Shown: piece by piece, positions 1 to 8,752 of the stretch
How the letters are laid out: each line of letters begins with the position of its first letter
How positions within the stretch are numbered: position 1 is the stretch's first letter
DNA from: Clostridia bacterium
GTDB taxonomy: Bacteria; Bacillota; Clostridia; Christensenellales; Aristaeellaceae
DNA length: 62,706 nucleotides
Assembly: GCA_017447185.1 (NCBI GenBank)
Contig: JAFSOC010000034.1
Location: forward strand, 1 to 62,706
Direction: 5' to 3'
Program-made: the position numbers and the translations under genes
The notes under the pieces: generated by a model
Told to the model about the DNA's origin: nothing
Database searches by the model: none
What the model saw: the letters and a program-made list of their open reading frames with translations, nothing else

Positions 1-106
1 CGCTGGGTCCTTGATGCGGCGGGATGACTGTGCTACTTACCCGGCTCGCTGGTCACCCTTGGGTGGTGGCCTGTTTGCTTTGCTTATCTCGCCTCCGATC
101 TTTTTC

Positions 107-137
107 CTTACAAATAGCTTGACTTTTTATTTGTAAG
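107..137. promoter_or_regulatory. AT-rich 10-bp inverted repeat
   Basis: CTTACAAATA at 107-116 and its perfect reverse complement at 128-137, separated by 11 nt. It is AT-rich, unlike the GC-rich terminator stems elsewhere in the window, so it may be an operator. No gene could be assigned to bases 1-260 apart from this repeat and the terminator that follows. Confidence 0.25.
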
Positions 138-164
138 CTTTTCTATTTGTTTTTCTTTTTCGTT

Positions 165-219
165 TTTTAAACAGAAAGGGGCCGACGGATTCCGCGCTTT
201 CGCGCGATCCATCGGCCCC
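165..219 (-). terminator. Terminator of the zinc-ribbon gene
   Basis: Arms at 178-190 and 207-219 pair with one mismatch (GGGGCCGAYGGAT type), and the loop can form an extra GC hairpin. On the minus strand the stem is followed by a T-rich stretch (165-177), as expected for the transcript ending at 261. Confidence 0.8.
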
Positions 220-260
220 AATCGACCCTTCATCCGGCCCAATTACCGGGTGGTTGCTAT

Positions 261-743
261 TCACATCTTTTTCTTCAGTTTCACTTCGTAAATGCTTATT
301 TGTTCCCGCTGTCTCTTGATCTCCACATCCATGTTTTCATTCAGGGATTCGCAGATGGAAATCACTTTGTCCGGCGTGAGCAGGTAAATTCCGAATGTTT
401 CCAGCTGATATCCCCTCAGTCCTGTTTCCATGAGCTTCACCGGATCCGCCGGATCCAGCTTCACCCGCTCGTATTTCGCGGGAGCTGCCTGATTGCTTTC
501 CGTATTTACCATGCTTACCGGGGCATCCGGGCATCGCCCTGTGCTGGCGATCATCCTCCGGATGGCATTCGCCACCGCAAAGTTCCGTAGTTCGCTGGCA
601 GGCAAGTTCAACGTGAGTCCTTCATTCCCAAAGGCAAGGAATCTGTGCCCGCATTCACATTCTATCTGTTCATCCACCATGGTCATGTTCCGAACATGCT
701 GCCTGAAGCAGTTCTGACAAACAAAAATCTGCTTCGGTTCCAT
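261..743 (-). CDS. Zinc-ribbon domain protein, 160 aa, function unknown
   Basis: I do not recognise a named family. The N-terminus has two cysteine pairs (C9-x2-C12 and C29-x-C31), a zinc-ribbon arrangement. The remainder is soluble and charged, with a lysine-rich C-terminus; there is no signal peptide or membrane segment. The ATG at 743 was chosen because AAGGGAG lies at a normal distance upstream; an in-frame TTG six codons earlier is less likely. The gene follows the LexA-like repressor by 14 bp and shares its transcript, so it may act with it or be controlled by it. The zinc-binding reading rests on cysteine spacing only. Confidence 0.75.
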   Translation of the reverse strand: MEPKQIFVCQNCFRQHVRNMTMVDEQIECECGHRFLAFGNEGLTLNLPASELRNFAVANAIRRMIASTGRCPDAPVSMVNTESNQAAPAKYERVKLDPADPVKLMETGLRGYQLETFGIYLLTPDKVISICESLNENMDVEIKRQREQISIYEVKLKKKM

Positions 744-757
744 TGAATTGGCTCCCT

Positions 758-1375
758 TCAAATGTCTTTCAGGATTTTGAAAGCAACACCCTGTACAGTA
801 AATTTTCGTCCGAAATTTCGATCTTTGGGCTCCCAGTCCTTATTTTCTGCCCAGAGGAAAAGGCCTTTCTTATCCCGGCGCAGACGCTTCAGGGTATTTC
901 CTTCGCCTTCCACCCATGCAACAACGATATCACCCTCATTTGCTTCTGTTTGTTCCCGACAGATGACTACATCTCCCTGGGAAATTCCGGCGTCTGTCAT
1001 GGATTCCCCGTGAACTTTGAGGGTGAAGTATTTTCCTTTCTTTCCGTTTGTGAAAACATGGGGCATTGTGTAATACTCATCTATTGCGCCTTCATTGTAT
1101 TCCCCGGGGCCGGCAGAGACTCCCTCCAGGTAATTCCGGGAAAAGGTTTCTCTTTCCTGAATCTTTCTCAGTTTTTCTGTCGTGAGTTCTCCGTTCCGGT
1201 AAATAACTAATCCCATCTCGTCCATCGACCGCAGGTAGCGAATGACGGTGACGTGACTGATATGAAACTGATCCCCGATCCGTCGCATGGAAGGTATTTC
1301 CCCGCCATGGTCCAGCGCGTAGTCTTCCACAAAGTCCTGGATCTTCTGCATCAGTTCCGGATTCTGAGAGCGCAT
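758..1375 (-). CDS. LexA-like repressor with S24 autoprotease domain, 205 aa
   Basis: N-terminal winged-helix-like DNA-binding region (about residues 1-65) and a C-terminal LexA/S24 self-cleaving domain. The catalytic serine is in GESM (S125) and the lysine in TLKRL (K163). A candidate Ala-Gly scissile bond sits at A88-G89 in a linker. Such repressors cleave themselves when stimulated by RecA-ssDNA or related stress. The N-terminal half is not typical of housekeeping LexA, so I give no gene symbol. The ATG at 1375 is preferred over one at 1417: it has a G-rich Shine-Dalgarno, whereas the upstream ATG falls at the predicted transcription start. It forms an operon with the zinc-ribbon gene. A perfect inverted repeat just upstream of its promoter may be its operator. 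Confidence 0.85.
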   Translation of the reverse strand: MRSQNPELMQKIQDFVEDYALDHGGEIPSMRRIGDQFHISHVTVIRYLRSMDEMGLVIYRNGELTTEKLRKIQERETFSRNYLEGVSAGPGEYNEGAIDEYYTMPHVFTNGKKGKYFTLKVHGESMTDAGISQGDVVICREQTEANEGDIVVAWVEGEGNTLKRLRRDKKGLFLWAENKDWEPKDRNFGRKFTVQGVAFKILKDI

Positions 1376-1422
1376 TCTTTCTTTACCCCCGTCTTCTATC
1401 TGTACCGGCTGGTACATTCAGG

Positions 1423-1451
1423 ATTATACGGATGACAAGGAGACGTGTAAA
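1423..1451 (-). promoter_or_regulatory. Promoter of the LexA-like operon
   Basis: TTTACA (complement of 1446-1451), a 17-bp spacer, and TATAAT (complement of 1423-1428). Near-consensus sigma-A promoter. Its transcription start falls near 1416, which supports the downstream ATG at 1375. Confidence 0.8.
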
Positions 1452-1471
1452 TACAAAAAAGCCATTCTTTT

Positions 1472-1501
1472 GTTTGAATCCCAAAAAATTGGGATTCAAA
1501 C
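1472..1501. promoter_or_regulatory. Perfect 13-bp inverted repeat, operator or terminator
   Basis: GTTTGAATCCCAA at 1472-1484, an AAAA spacer, and the exact reverse complement at 1489-1501. It lies about 20 bp upstream of the -35 of the LexA-like gene and 39 bp past the WYL gene. The stem is AT-rich and no T-run directly follows on either strand, so an operator is at least as likely as a terminator. Confidence 0.5.
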
Positions 1502-1539
1502 GCCGGAGCGGCTTCTGTTTCGATTCTTTGCCTGTTTAG

Positions 1540-2538
1540 TTATTCTTCGCCCTGTGCTTTCAGCAGGGCATGAAGAAAGCTCATATAATCCTTCTTCACT
1601 TCCTCCGGGCCAAGAATAGCTATCTCCCCGGCAAAGCCGGTCACCCAGGAAAAGAAGGTCCGTCCAGGCCTTACCTGGACATAAGCTCTGAAATGGTCTC
1701 CGTCCTGTTCCGGGGCAGTTTCCACATCCTCACCGAAGAAGTCCACAATGCTGGACATATGGTTGCTTTCGCAGCGCAGGACGACTTCCTTTGCTTCGCA
1801 TTCATCGGAGTGCATTCCGATATTTTCCTTGATGTATTGTTCCAGGTTAAATTCTTCTGTCTTTTCCGCAGGTATATCCACCTCTGTAACAGACCGCATG
1901 CGGTCAATCCGGAATTTAACAACCGTTTTCCGCGCTGGATTATATGCCGGAACATAGTAGCGGTTATTATCCAGGATCAAAGCATAAGGAGAAACAATAT
2001 ACTTTTTCCCATCATTCCTGAAAACCAGTTTCTTATTTATGTCATAATCTACATATAGAAAAGATATTTGCCGTTTTTCATGTATGGCTTTCAGGATAGT
2101 TGTAATAGCAGTATTCACATTATTGCTCCCGGTTTTTCGCCGTCCTTGAGCGTACACTTTTGAAGTAAGATCCTTCCGTACAGGAGCGGGAGCCAGGGAA
2201 GCAATCTTCCGGATCAACTGATCACTTTTCTGCACAGTAAAAAACTGAGCAAAAGAAACAGCATCAATAAGTGCACGCAATTCTGCAGCATCAAAAGATT
2301 GTTCCAGATAATACCCGTTAGCTTTCCCAATAGCCACAGTTTTTACCGGGATCCCTGCCTGTGCAAGAACTCTTATATCATCCGTAAAAGTATTTTTAGA
2401 TACCTGATATCCCTTTTCCACGTAAGCGGCCAAAATCTCATCCCGCATTAAAGGATGCCCCTCATCCGACCGTTCCATCAAATATAAATAAAGAAAAACG
2501 ATCCGACCCTTATTCATTATCTTACTAATCTCATCCAT
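1540..2538 (-). CDS. WYL-domain transcriptional regulator, 332 aa
   Basis: N-terminal DeoR/helix-turn-helix-like region (about 1-80), then a WYL domain (about 150-240) containing the segment around PYALILDNNRYYVPAY, and a C-terminal WCX-like extension. WYL proteins are ligand- or nucleic-acid-responsive regulators, often of DNA-damage, phage-defence or metabolic genes. The ATG at 2538 is preferred over one at 2592 because it follows GAGGAGG; the extra upstream codons would be made of a dispersed repeat. The promoter lies at 2660-2688, leaving a leader of about 115 nt that carries the repeat. The target is unknown; the neighbouring LexA-like operon is a possibility only by proximity. Confidence 0.85.
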   Translation of the reverse strand: MDEISKIMNKGRIVFLYLYLMERSDEGHPLMRDEILAAYVEKGYQVSKNTFTDDIRVLAQAGIPVKTVAIGKANGYYLEQSFDAAELRALIDAVSFAQFFTVQKSDQLIRKIASLAPAPVRKDLTSKVYAQGRRKTGSNNVNTAITTILKAIHEKRQISFLYVDYDINKKLVFRNDGKKYIVSPYALILDNNRYYVPAYNPARKTVVKFRIDRMRSVTEVDIPAEKTEEFNLEQYIKENIGMHSDECEAKEVVLRCESNHMSSIVDFFGEDVETAPEQDGDHFRAYVQVRPGRTFFSWVTGFAGEIAILGPEEVKKDYMSFLHALLKAQGEE

Positions 2539-2568
2539 CTCAATCTTCCTCCTCAAAAGGGTAAAGGG

Positions 2569-2636
2569 TACCACAGGGACGGAGGATACCATAGGGACGG
2601 TTCTCCTGGCTCCCTCCGAATCGCCAGCGCGAGCAG
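2569..2636. repeat. GGGACGGTT-type dispersed repeat, copy 1
   Basis: Contains two CCAYAGGGACGG units followed by a TTCTCCTGGCTCCCTCC segment, matching copies at 2705, 4153, 6763, 12868 and 13621. It lies in the 5' leader of the WYL gene. Confidence 0.75.
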
Positions 2637-2659
2637 CTGCGATTCCTCATAGTGTCCGC

Positions 2660-2688
2660 AAAATACCGCGCAACTTGTCGTTTGTCAA
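2660..2688 (-). promoter_or_regulatory. Promoter of the WYL regulator gene
   Basis: TTGACA (complement of 2683-2688), 17-bp spacer, TATTTT (complement of 2660-2665). The perfect -35 and spacing make it a good sigma-A candidate. Confidence 0.7.
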
Positions 2689-2704
2689 GTTTGAATAGAA
2701 AAAG

Positions 2705-2790
2705 TGTGCCACAGGGACGCTGGTTGCCACAGGGACGGAGGATACCACAGGGACGGTTCCTCCGGCTCCCTGAAGGTCGCCAGAGGAACG
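2705..2790. repeat. GGGACGGTT-type dispersed repeat, copy 2
   Basis: Three CCACAGGGACG units in tandem, followed by the TTCCTCCGGCTCCCTG motif and a GGTCGCCAGAGG tail. It is the longest copy and lies between the PEP mutase terminator and the WYL promoter. Confidence 0.8.
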
Positions 2791-2796
2791 AAAATT

Positions 2797-2816
2797 GCCA
2801 GGGATGATTCCCTGGC
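2797..2816. terminator. Terminator after the PEP mutase fusion gene
   Basis: GCCAGGGA (2797-2804), loop TGAT, TCCCTGGC (2809-2816). T-rich sequence follows on both strands, so it can end the minus-strand transcript that stops at 2823. Confidence 0.75.
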
Positions 2817-2822
2817 GTTTTC

Positions 2823-4118
2823 TTATTCTTCCGGTATCAACCGGATGATTTCCTTAAAGGGCATCAGATCCTTATCACATTCTTCTGCCCTGTGGTTTTC
2901 CAGAATCGTTTCCGCAGCTTTCTGAATAGCCGGGACTGCTGCGCGCATCAGTTGGTTGGCATAGATAACGATATTCGCTCCGCGCTGTTTCCATTCTTCT
3001 TCTTTTACACTGTTAAAGGAGGTAGGCACCAGCACGATGGGAGTCGTTTTATCTTCTTTCCGGAAAGCTTCCAGGAAGTCCATGATTTCCTGCGGGTCTT
3101 TCTTCCGGCTATGCATCATAATTGCATCAGCACCAGCATCCCGGAATGCTCTCGCCCTGGCCAATGCATCCTCCAGACCTTTTTCCAGGATCAGGGACTC
3201 AATACGGGCACAGATCATGAAGTCCTTCGTTCTTCTGGCTGCGCAACCGGCCCGGATTTTCTGGCTGAAGTGCTCGATGGAATCCTGGGTCTGAACCACT
3301 TCCGTACCGAAGAGACTGTTCTTCTTCAGGCCGGTTTTATCTTCAATGATGACCATGGATACACCCATCCGTTCCAGGGAGCGAACGGTGTATACAAAAT
3401 GCTCTGTCAGTCCGCCGGTATCTCCGTCGAAGATGATGGGTTTTGTGGTAACTTCCATAATATCGTCAATGGTCCGGAAACGGGAAGTCATATCCACTAA
3501 TTCAATATCCGGTTTTCCTTTTGCTGTGGAATCACACAGGGAGGAAAGCCACATAGCATCAAACTGACGGGCACCGCCGTTTTCATGAATGATGGTGTTT
3601 TCCACCACCAGACCGGTGAGGCCGTCATGGGCTTCCATGGCGGTGACGAAGCCTTTCATTTCCAGCAGCCGCTTCAGCCGGCCACGGCGGAGGTCCGGCA
3701 TAGCCAGATCTGCCCGCTGGCGCTTGTCGATCTCTGTATATTTTTCATCTGAACTGTAGGGAAATTCCACGAGTTTTCCACCATAGGAAGAGAGAATGGA
3801 AACTACTTCATCCCGGATAGGCTTCTGGAAACCCTGCTGCCAGTTGTCTCCGTGGACAACGATGTCTGGTTTCAGGTCCAGAAGGATATCTTTATAGGAA
3901 AGAGTTTTCTGTTCGACAACACGGGAAACCCCGGCAATGTTTTCGAACAGCTGTTTGCGTTCAATGCAGGGAACGAGGGGGAAACGTTTATAGGAGGCAA
4001 CAGCCTCATCGGAAAGTACACCGACGGTGAGGTCACCAAGCTGTTTTGCTTCATTTATAATTTTGATGTGTCCACCATGGATAATGTCTGTGGAAAAACA
4101 CATGTAGACGGTTGGCAT
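2823..4118 (-). CDS. Cytidylyltransferase-phosphoenolpyruvate mutase fusion, 431 aa
   Basis: Two domains. Residues 1-130 form a nucleotidyltransferase of the glycerol-3-phosphate/ethanolamine-phosphate cytidylyltransferase type, with HGGH (14-17). Residues about 150-431 form a PEP mutase/isocitrate lyase-superfamily barrel with DGDTGG (231-236) and EDK-x4-KNS (259-268), the signature of true PEP mutases, which convert PEP to phosphonopyruvate. The architecture suggests making a phosphonate (C-P) headgroup and activating a phosphonate or phosphate with CTP for transfer to a surface glycan or lipid. The decarboxylase and transaminase that usually follow are not in this window. The ATG at 4118 has AAGGAGG upstream; longer reading would translate a dispersed repeat. 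Catalytic class is confident; substrate and product are inferred. Confidence 0.88.
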   Translation of the reverse strand: MPTVYMCFSTDIIHGGHIKIINEAKQLGDLTVGVLSDEAVASYKRFPLVPCIERKQLFENIAGVSRVVEQKTLSYKDILLDLKPDIVVHGDNWQQGFQKPIRDEVVSILSSYGGKLVEFPYSSDEKYTEIDKRQRADLAMPDLRRGRLKRLLEMKGFVTAMEAHDGLTGLVVENTIIHENGGARQFDAMWLSSLCDSTAKGKPDIELVDMTSRFRTIDDIMEVTTKPIIFDGDTGGLTEHFVYTVRSLERMGVSMVIIEDKTGLKKNSLFGTEVVQTQDSIEHFSQKIRAGCAARRTKDFMICARIESLILEKGLEDALARARAFRDAGADAIMMHSRKKDPQEIMDFLEAFRKEDKTTPIVLVPTSFNSVKEEEWKQRGANIVIYANQLMRAAVPAIQKAAETILENHRAEECDKDLMPFKEIIRLIPEE

Positions 4119-4152
4119 TGCGGGTTGGCCTCCTTGTTTGGCTGAGGATGAC

Positions 4153-4212
4153 GCCATTGGGACGGTTCCTGTGGCACCCTTCGGGTCGCCACGGAGAAAC
4201 CGTCCCCATGGC
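4153..4212. repeat. GGGACGGTT-type palindromic repeat, copy 3
   Basis: Full hairpin form: arms at 4153-4167 and 4198-4212 are complementary with one mismatch, beginning GCCATTGGGACGG and ending CCGTCCCCATGGC. It lies between the 49-aa ORF and the PEP mutase fusion. Confidence 0.8.
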
Positions 4213-4239
4213 ATCCCCTCGTTGAGTTGGCGGATATCG

Positions 4240-4389
4240 TTACTGGTTGTTTTCCGCGGGATGACGGGAGCTGGTATCAACCAGTACTTCGTTTAATGCT
4301 TCCATCAGTCCATCAAAGAAGTTGAAGTTGGAAAAGTTTTCATTCATTTCCTGCTGGGAAATGGAGGATTTGATTTTGATCTCTTCCAT
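4240..4389 (-). CDS. Small acidic protein, 49 aa, unknown
   Basis: ATG at 4389 with AAGGAG at proper distance upstream, ending with TAA at 4240-4242. The predicted peptide is Asn/Glu-rich and has no signal or membrane segment. It is the first ORF ahead of the PEP mutase fusion, separated from it by a palindromic repeat. A -10-like TATACT (complement of 4424-4429) lies upstream without a clear -35. It could be a genuine small protein or a translated leader. Support is the ribosome binding site and position only. Confidence 0.5.
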   Translation of the reverse strand: MEEIKIKSSISQQEMNENFSNFNFFDGLMEALNEVLVDTSSRHPAENNQ

Positions 4390-4435
4390 GTTCTTTCTCC
4401 TTCGATGTCCGTATTGCTTCCTTAGTATAACATAA

Positions 4436-4462
4436 GAGCTGTGGCTTTAGAAGTCACAGCTC
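4436..4462 (-). terminator. Probable terminator of asnS
   Basis: GAGCTGTG (4436-4443) pairs with CACAGCTC (4455-4462). The 3' codons and stop of asnS form part of the stem-loop, and a short T-rich stretch follows on the minus strand. A weak terminator or mRNA 3'-end hairpin. Confidence 0.5.
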
Positions 4463-5826
4463 ATGGGGGTTCTGGCGTAGGGGATGACGTCGCGGATGTT
4501 TTCCACTCCGGTGAGGTAGATCAGCAGGCGTTCGAAGCCCATGCCAAAGCCGGAATGGGTGCAGCCTCCGAACTTGCGGAGGTTGACATACCAGTACATT
4601 TCCTCTTTGGAAATATGCAGTTCATCCATGCGCTTCGTCAGCAGGTCATACCTGGTTTCACGCTGGGATCCACCCATCAGTTCACCGGAACCGGGGACCA
4701 GCAGGTCCACTGCGGAAACCGTCTTTCCGTCATCGTTCTGGTACATATAGAAGGCTTTGATATCCTTCGGCCAGTTGTAGACGAAAACGGGGGAATGGAA
4801 ATATTCTTCCGTCAGATATTTTTCATGCTCTTTGGCAGTGTCTTCGCCGTACTTCGGCTCGAACTTGAAATCCCATCCGTTTTCCATGGCCTTCCGCAGG
4901 ATGGTGATCGCTTCCTCATGCGTCACCCGGGCGCAGGTGGAAGTCATCAGGGTCTGCAGCTTTTCAATCAGCCCGCCGCCGGAATACTGGTCCAGGAATT
5001 TCAGTTCGTCCGGGCACTTCTCGAGCACGGTCTTCACGATATCCTTCAGGAAATCTTCTTCCAGGTCCATCAGCTGGTTCAGGTCACAGAAGGCGATTTC
5101 CGGCTCAATCATCCAGAATTCTGCTGCATGGGTCTTGGTGTTGCTGTTTTCTGCACGGAAAGTAGGTCCAAAAGTATAAATCTTCGAGAAAGCCATGGCG
5201 AAGGTTTCGCCTTCCAGCTGGCCGGTCACGGCCAGCGAGGTGGGCTTGCCAAAGAAGTCCTCATCAAACTTGCCGGCTTTTTCCGGAGGCAGCGTGGTCA
5301 CAGTGAAAGTGTTACCTGCGCCTTCCGCGTCATTGCCGGTGATCAGGGGCGTATGAACATACACATATCCGCGATCCTGGAAATACGTATGAATGGCCAT
5401 AGCCGCAACAGACCGTACACGGAACACTGCCTGGAACAGGCGGGTACGGGGACGCAGGTAAGCGATCTCCCGCAGGAATTCCACGGTATGCCGTTTGGGC
5501 TGCAGCGGATAATCCTCGGGGCAGTCTCCCTCCAGGATGATTTCACTGGCCTGGATCTCCGGCGTTTCCGGATCCTTGTAGCTGGGAACCACTTTACCGG
5601 TGACCGTCACCGCGCTGCCCACGTGCAGCGCGGAAACAGAATCAAAATCCGGAAGGTTATTATCGTACACCACCTGGGGATTGCGGAAGCAGGTTCCATC
5701 AAAGAAGTCGATGAAACCCATGTTCTTCTGCTTCCGGTGATTGCGGATCCATCCCTGCAGGGTCACAGTTGTGCCCTGAAGTTCAGAAAGCCGCTCCTTG
5801 AGTTCCTTGGTGGTGATGACAGACAT
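4447..5826 (-). CDS. asnS: Asparagine--tRNA ligase, 459 aa
   Basis: Class IIb aminoacyl-tRNA synthetase that attaches asparagine to tRNA-Asn in the cytoplasm. An N-terminal OB-fold anticodon-binding domain (about 1-110) starts with the typical LQGWIRNHRKQKN motif. The catalytic domain shows motif 2 (FRAENSNT) and motif 3 (GFGMGFERLLIYLTG), followed by an IRDVIPYARTP C-terminus like that of AsnRS rather than AspRS. Length is normal. The start has GGAGG at a standard distance. It lies 21 bp behind the exported-protein gene at 5848-6675 on the same strand, so the two are probably co-transcribed. That gap is too short to hold a T-box leader. Confidence 0.97.
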   Translation of the reverse strand: MSVITTKELKERLSELQGTTVTLQGWIRNHRKQKNMGFIDFFDGTCFRNPQVVYDNNLPDFDSVSALHVGSAVTVTGKVVPSYKDPETPEIQASEIILEGDCPEDYPLQPKRHTVEFLREIAYLRPRTRLFQAVFRVRSVAAMAIHTYFQDRGYVYVHTPLITGNDAEGAGNTFTVTTLPPEKAGKFDEDFFGKPTSLAVTGQLEGETFAMAFSKIYTFGPTFRAENSNTKTHAAEFWMIEPEIAFCDLNQLMDLEEDFLKDIVKTVLEKCPDELKFLDQYSGGGLIEKLQTLMTSTCARVTHEEAITILRKAMENGWDFKFEPKYGEDTAKEHEKYLTEEYFHSPVFVYNWPKDIKAFYMYQNDDGKTVSAVDLLVPGSGELMGGSQRETRYDLLTKRMDELHISKEEMYWYVNLRKFGGCTHSGFGMGFERLLIYLTGVENIRDVIPYARTPMSCDF

Positions 5827-5847
5827 TGTTTTTTTCCTCCTGGGAAA

Positions 5848-6675
5848 TTAATAAGTATAGTTCCCGTCGCCCATCCAGCTGACAGACCAGTAGGCATCCA
5901 TGTCTTCCGGCGTGACCCAGCTGGCTTCTTCCTTGCTGGTTTCACCTTCTGCGTCCGTGTAGGACACAGTAAGAGGTTCTCCGTTAAAAGTGCTGTAGAT
6001 CCGCAGGGAAAGTTCTTCCGCGTCCGGTGCGGATTCCTGGCCCTCCGCGGTATACAGCCGGACCGAAGCGGTCATATCCCCGGATCCCGGGGATTCGATT
6101 TCCGCTGTCAGCGTACCGCCGGTGCGGTCCATTTCCTCCCGCAGGCGTTCCGTCTGCAGGGCAATCGCGGTTTCGCAGTCTTCCGGCCACAACACCAGGG
6201 TGTTCGCTGAAGCGTCCAGATCCTGCGCAGTGAGGGTGCAAAAGAACTGGTTCGGAACCTCTTCGTCTGCGTGCAGCAGCAGAACCAGTTCGGAAGAAGC
6301 CTCTCCGGCAGGCCCCTGCTGCCTGCTCTCATATCCGCACAGCACGCACGTGTTCCGGCGGAATACATGGGGAAATTCCGTTTCCGCGTTCTTCTCAATA
6401 TTCGTGGAAAGAACGGCGCCGCAGTCGTCACAAATCTCCTGAATGGTCGCCCGGCCGGAGACCAAATGATAGTCCGCGTTCAGGGGGCGATAGACAGGGG
6501 CGTCAAAGTAGTAATCCGTATGGGTATGTATATGCGCGCAAAGGTCCGTACTGGTTGCGAGCACAGGCAGCACAACCTCAGACTCATCAGCGTTTTCTTC
6601 CGCGCCTTCTGCAGAACAAACCCCGCAGGAGAAAAGGAAGAGCGCCGCCAGCAGCGCAAAAAGGATCCGTTTCAT
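5848..6675 (-). CDS. Exported protein with cysteine pairs, 275 aa, unknown
   Basis: Cleavable signal peptide (positive MKR start, hydrophobic 4-20; the FSCGVC segment is a possible lipobox). The mature part has CxxC-type cysteines (ICDDCG and CVLCGY, about 80-115), suggesting an extracellular zinc-ribbon. This recalls the C-x2-C modules of the exported proteins at 8751 and 54702. The C-terminal half is acidic and probably beta-rich. Start at 6675 follows TAGGAGG and a strong promoter at 6728-6756. It is immediately upstream of asnS. I recognise no named family. Confidence 0.75.
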   Translation of the reverse strand: MKRILFALLAALFLFSCGVCSAEGAEENADESEVVLPVLATSTDLCAHIHTHTDYYFDAPVYRPLNADYHLVSGRATIQEICDDCGAVLSTNIEKNAETEFPHVFRRNTCVLCGYESRQQGPAGEASSELVLLLHADEEVPNQFFCTLTAQDLDASANTLVLWPEDCETAIALQTERLREEMDRTGGTLTAEIESPGSGDMTASVRLYTAEGQESAPDAEELSLRIYSTFNGEPLTVSYTDAEGETSKEEASWVTPEDMDAYWSVSWMGDGNYTY

Positions 6676-6727
6676 GGTACCAAAGATTCCTCCCTATTAG
6701 CATGCTCGTACGGAGCGATGCTCCCCT

Positions 6728-6756
6728 ATTTTATGCATATATATAGGTAATGTCAA
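6728..6756 (-). promoter_or_regulatory. Promoter of the exported-protein/asnS transcript
   Basis: TTGACA (complement of 6751-6756), 17-bp AT-rich spacer, TAAAAT (complement of 6728-6733). Confidence 0.8.
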
Positions 6757-6762
6757 ATCGAG

Positions 6763-6833
6763 GGGAGCCACAGGGACGCTGGATCCCAGAGGGGACGGTT
6801 CCTCCGGCTCCCCTGCGGGTCGCCGGAAGGGCG
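6763..6833. repeat. GGGACGGTT-type dispersed repeat, copy 4
   Basis: GCCACAGGGACG unit, then GGGGACGGTTCCTCCGGCTCCC and a GGGTCGCCGGAAGG tail, closely matching copy 2. It lies in the divergent intergenic region between the exported-protein gene and rny. Confidence 0.8.
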
Positions 6834-6861
6834 CTTGACCGTACAAATAATTGCACAAGCG

Positions 6862-6890
6862 TTGACAATTGTTACAAAATCATGTAACAT
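6862..6890 (+). promoter_or_regulatory. Promoter upstream of the rny leader RNA
   Basis: TTGACA (6862-6867), 17-bp spacer, TAACAT (6885-6890). Perfect -35. Predicted start near 6897, about 240 nt before rny. Confidence 0.75.
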
Positions 6891-6896
6891 GGTTTT

Positions 6897-7081
6897 GTTC
6901 GGCTGCGCGGGGTTCCGCGCGCTGTTATCGATAGAGTTTTCCCAAATGTACCAACGCGGACCTGTCCGCGATGTGTTTTCGGGCGTCCCCTGGGGGACGA
7001 ACCGCATACCGATACCACCGGGATTGCCTCGGTCGAAGCAGCGTACAGCCGTGCGAAGCGTTAGTTTTCGCGCGGTTTTTT
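6897..7081 (+). ncRNA. Candidate structured small RNA or attenuating leader before rny
   Basis: About 185 nt running from a good promoter to an intrinsic terminator, with no convincing ORF. It contains three compact hairpins with 6-bp GC stems and 4-nt loops (6905-6920, 6955-6970, 6984-6999) and ends in the terminator at 7049-7081. CGGCTG at 6900-6905 can pair with CAGCCG at 7046-7051, which overlaps the terminator's left arm; that could close the RNA or compete with termination. Size resembles 6S RNA, but the chain of separate hairpins does not look like the 6S rod, and I match it to no known family. It may be a stand-alone sRNA or control read-through into rny. Confidence 0.5.
7049..7081 (+). 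terminator. Intrinsic terminator of the rny leader RNA
   Basis: CCGTGCGAA (7049-7057) pairs with TTCGCGCGG (7067-7075) with one G-U pair, followed by six Ts. Confidence 0.8.
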
Positions 7082-7136
7082 GTACGCCGGAAAACTGAAA
7101 ATGAGATTGAGACTCTGAAAGAAAGGGAGGGAACGT

Positions 7137-8699
<1,563 letters not shown>

Positions 8700-8720
8700 T
8701 TTAGTTGTTAGTTGTTAGCC

Positions 8721-8752
8721 AAGAAAAGCGAGCCTTGCGGCTCGCTTTTCTT
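8721..8752. terminator. Bidirectional terminator between rny and the convergent gene
   Basis: Perfect 14-bp stem: AAGAAAAGCGAGCC (8721-8734), TTGC loop, complement at 8739-8752. A-rich and T-rich flanks let it work in both directions. It overlaps the stop codon of the minus-strand gene. Confidence 0.85.

Noticed and set aside
4441-6210. A 589-codon plus-strand frame over asnS
   Set aside because: Opposite strand of a clear AsnRS gene; composition typical of a shadow frame.
6897-7081. 6S RNA identity for the rny leader RNA
   Set aside because: Length fits and a few short strings recall 6S RNA, but the predicted structure is a chain of short hairpins rather than a long rod with a central bulge, so only a generic structured RNA is called.
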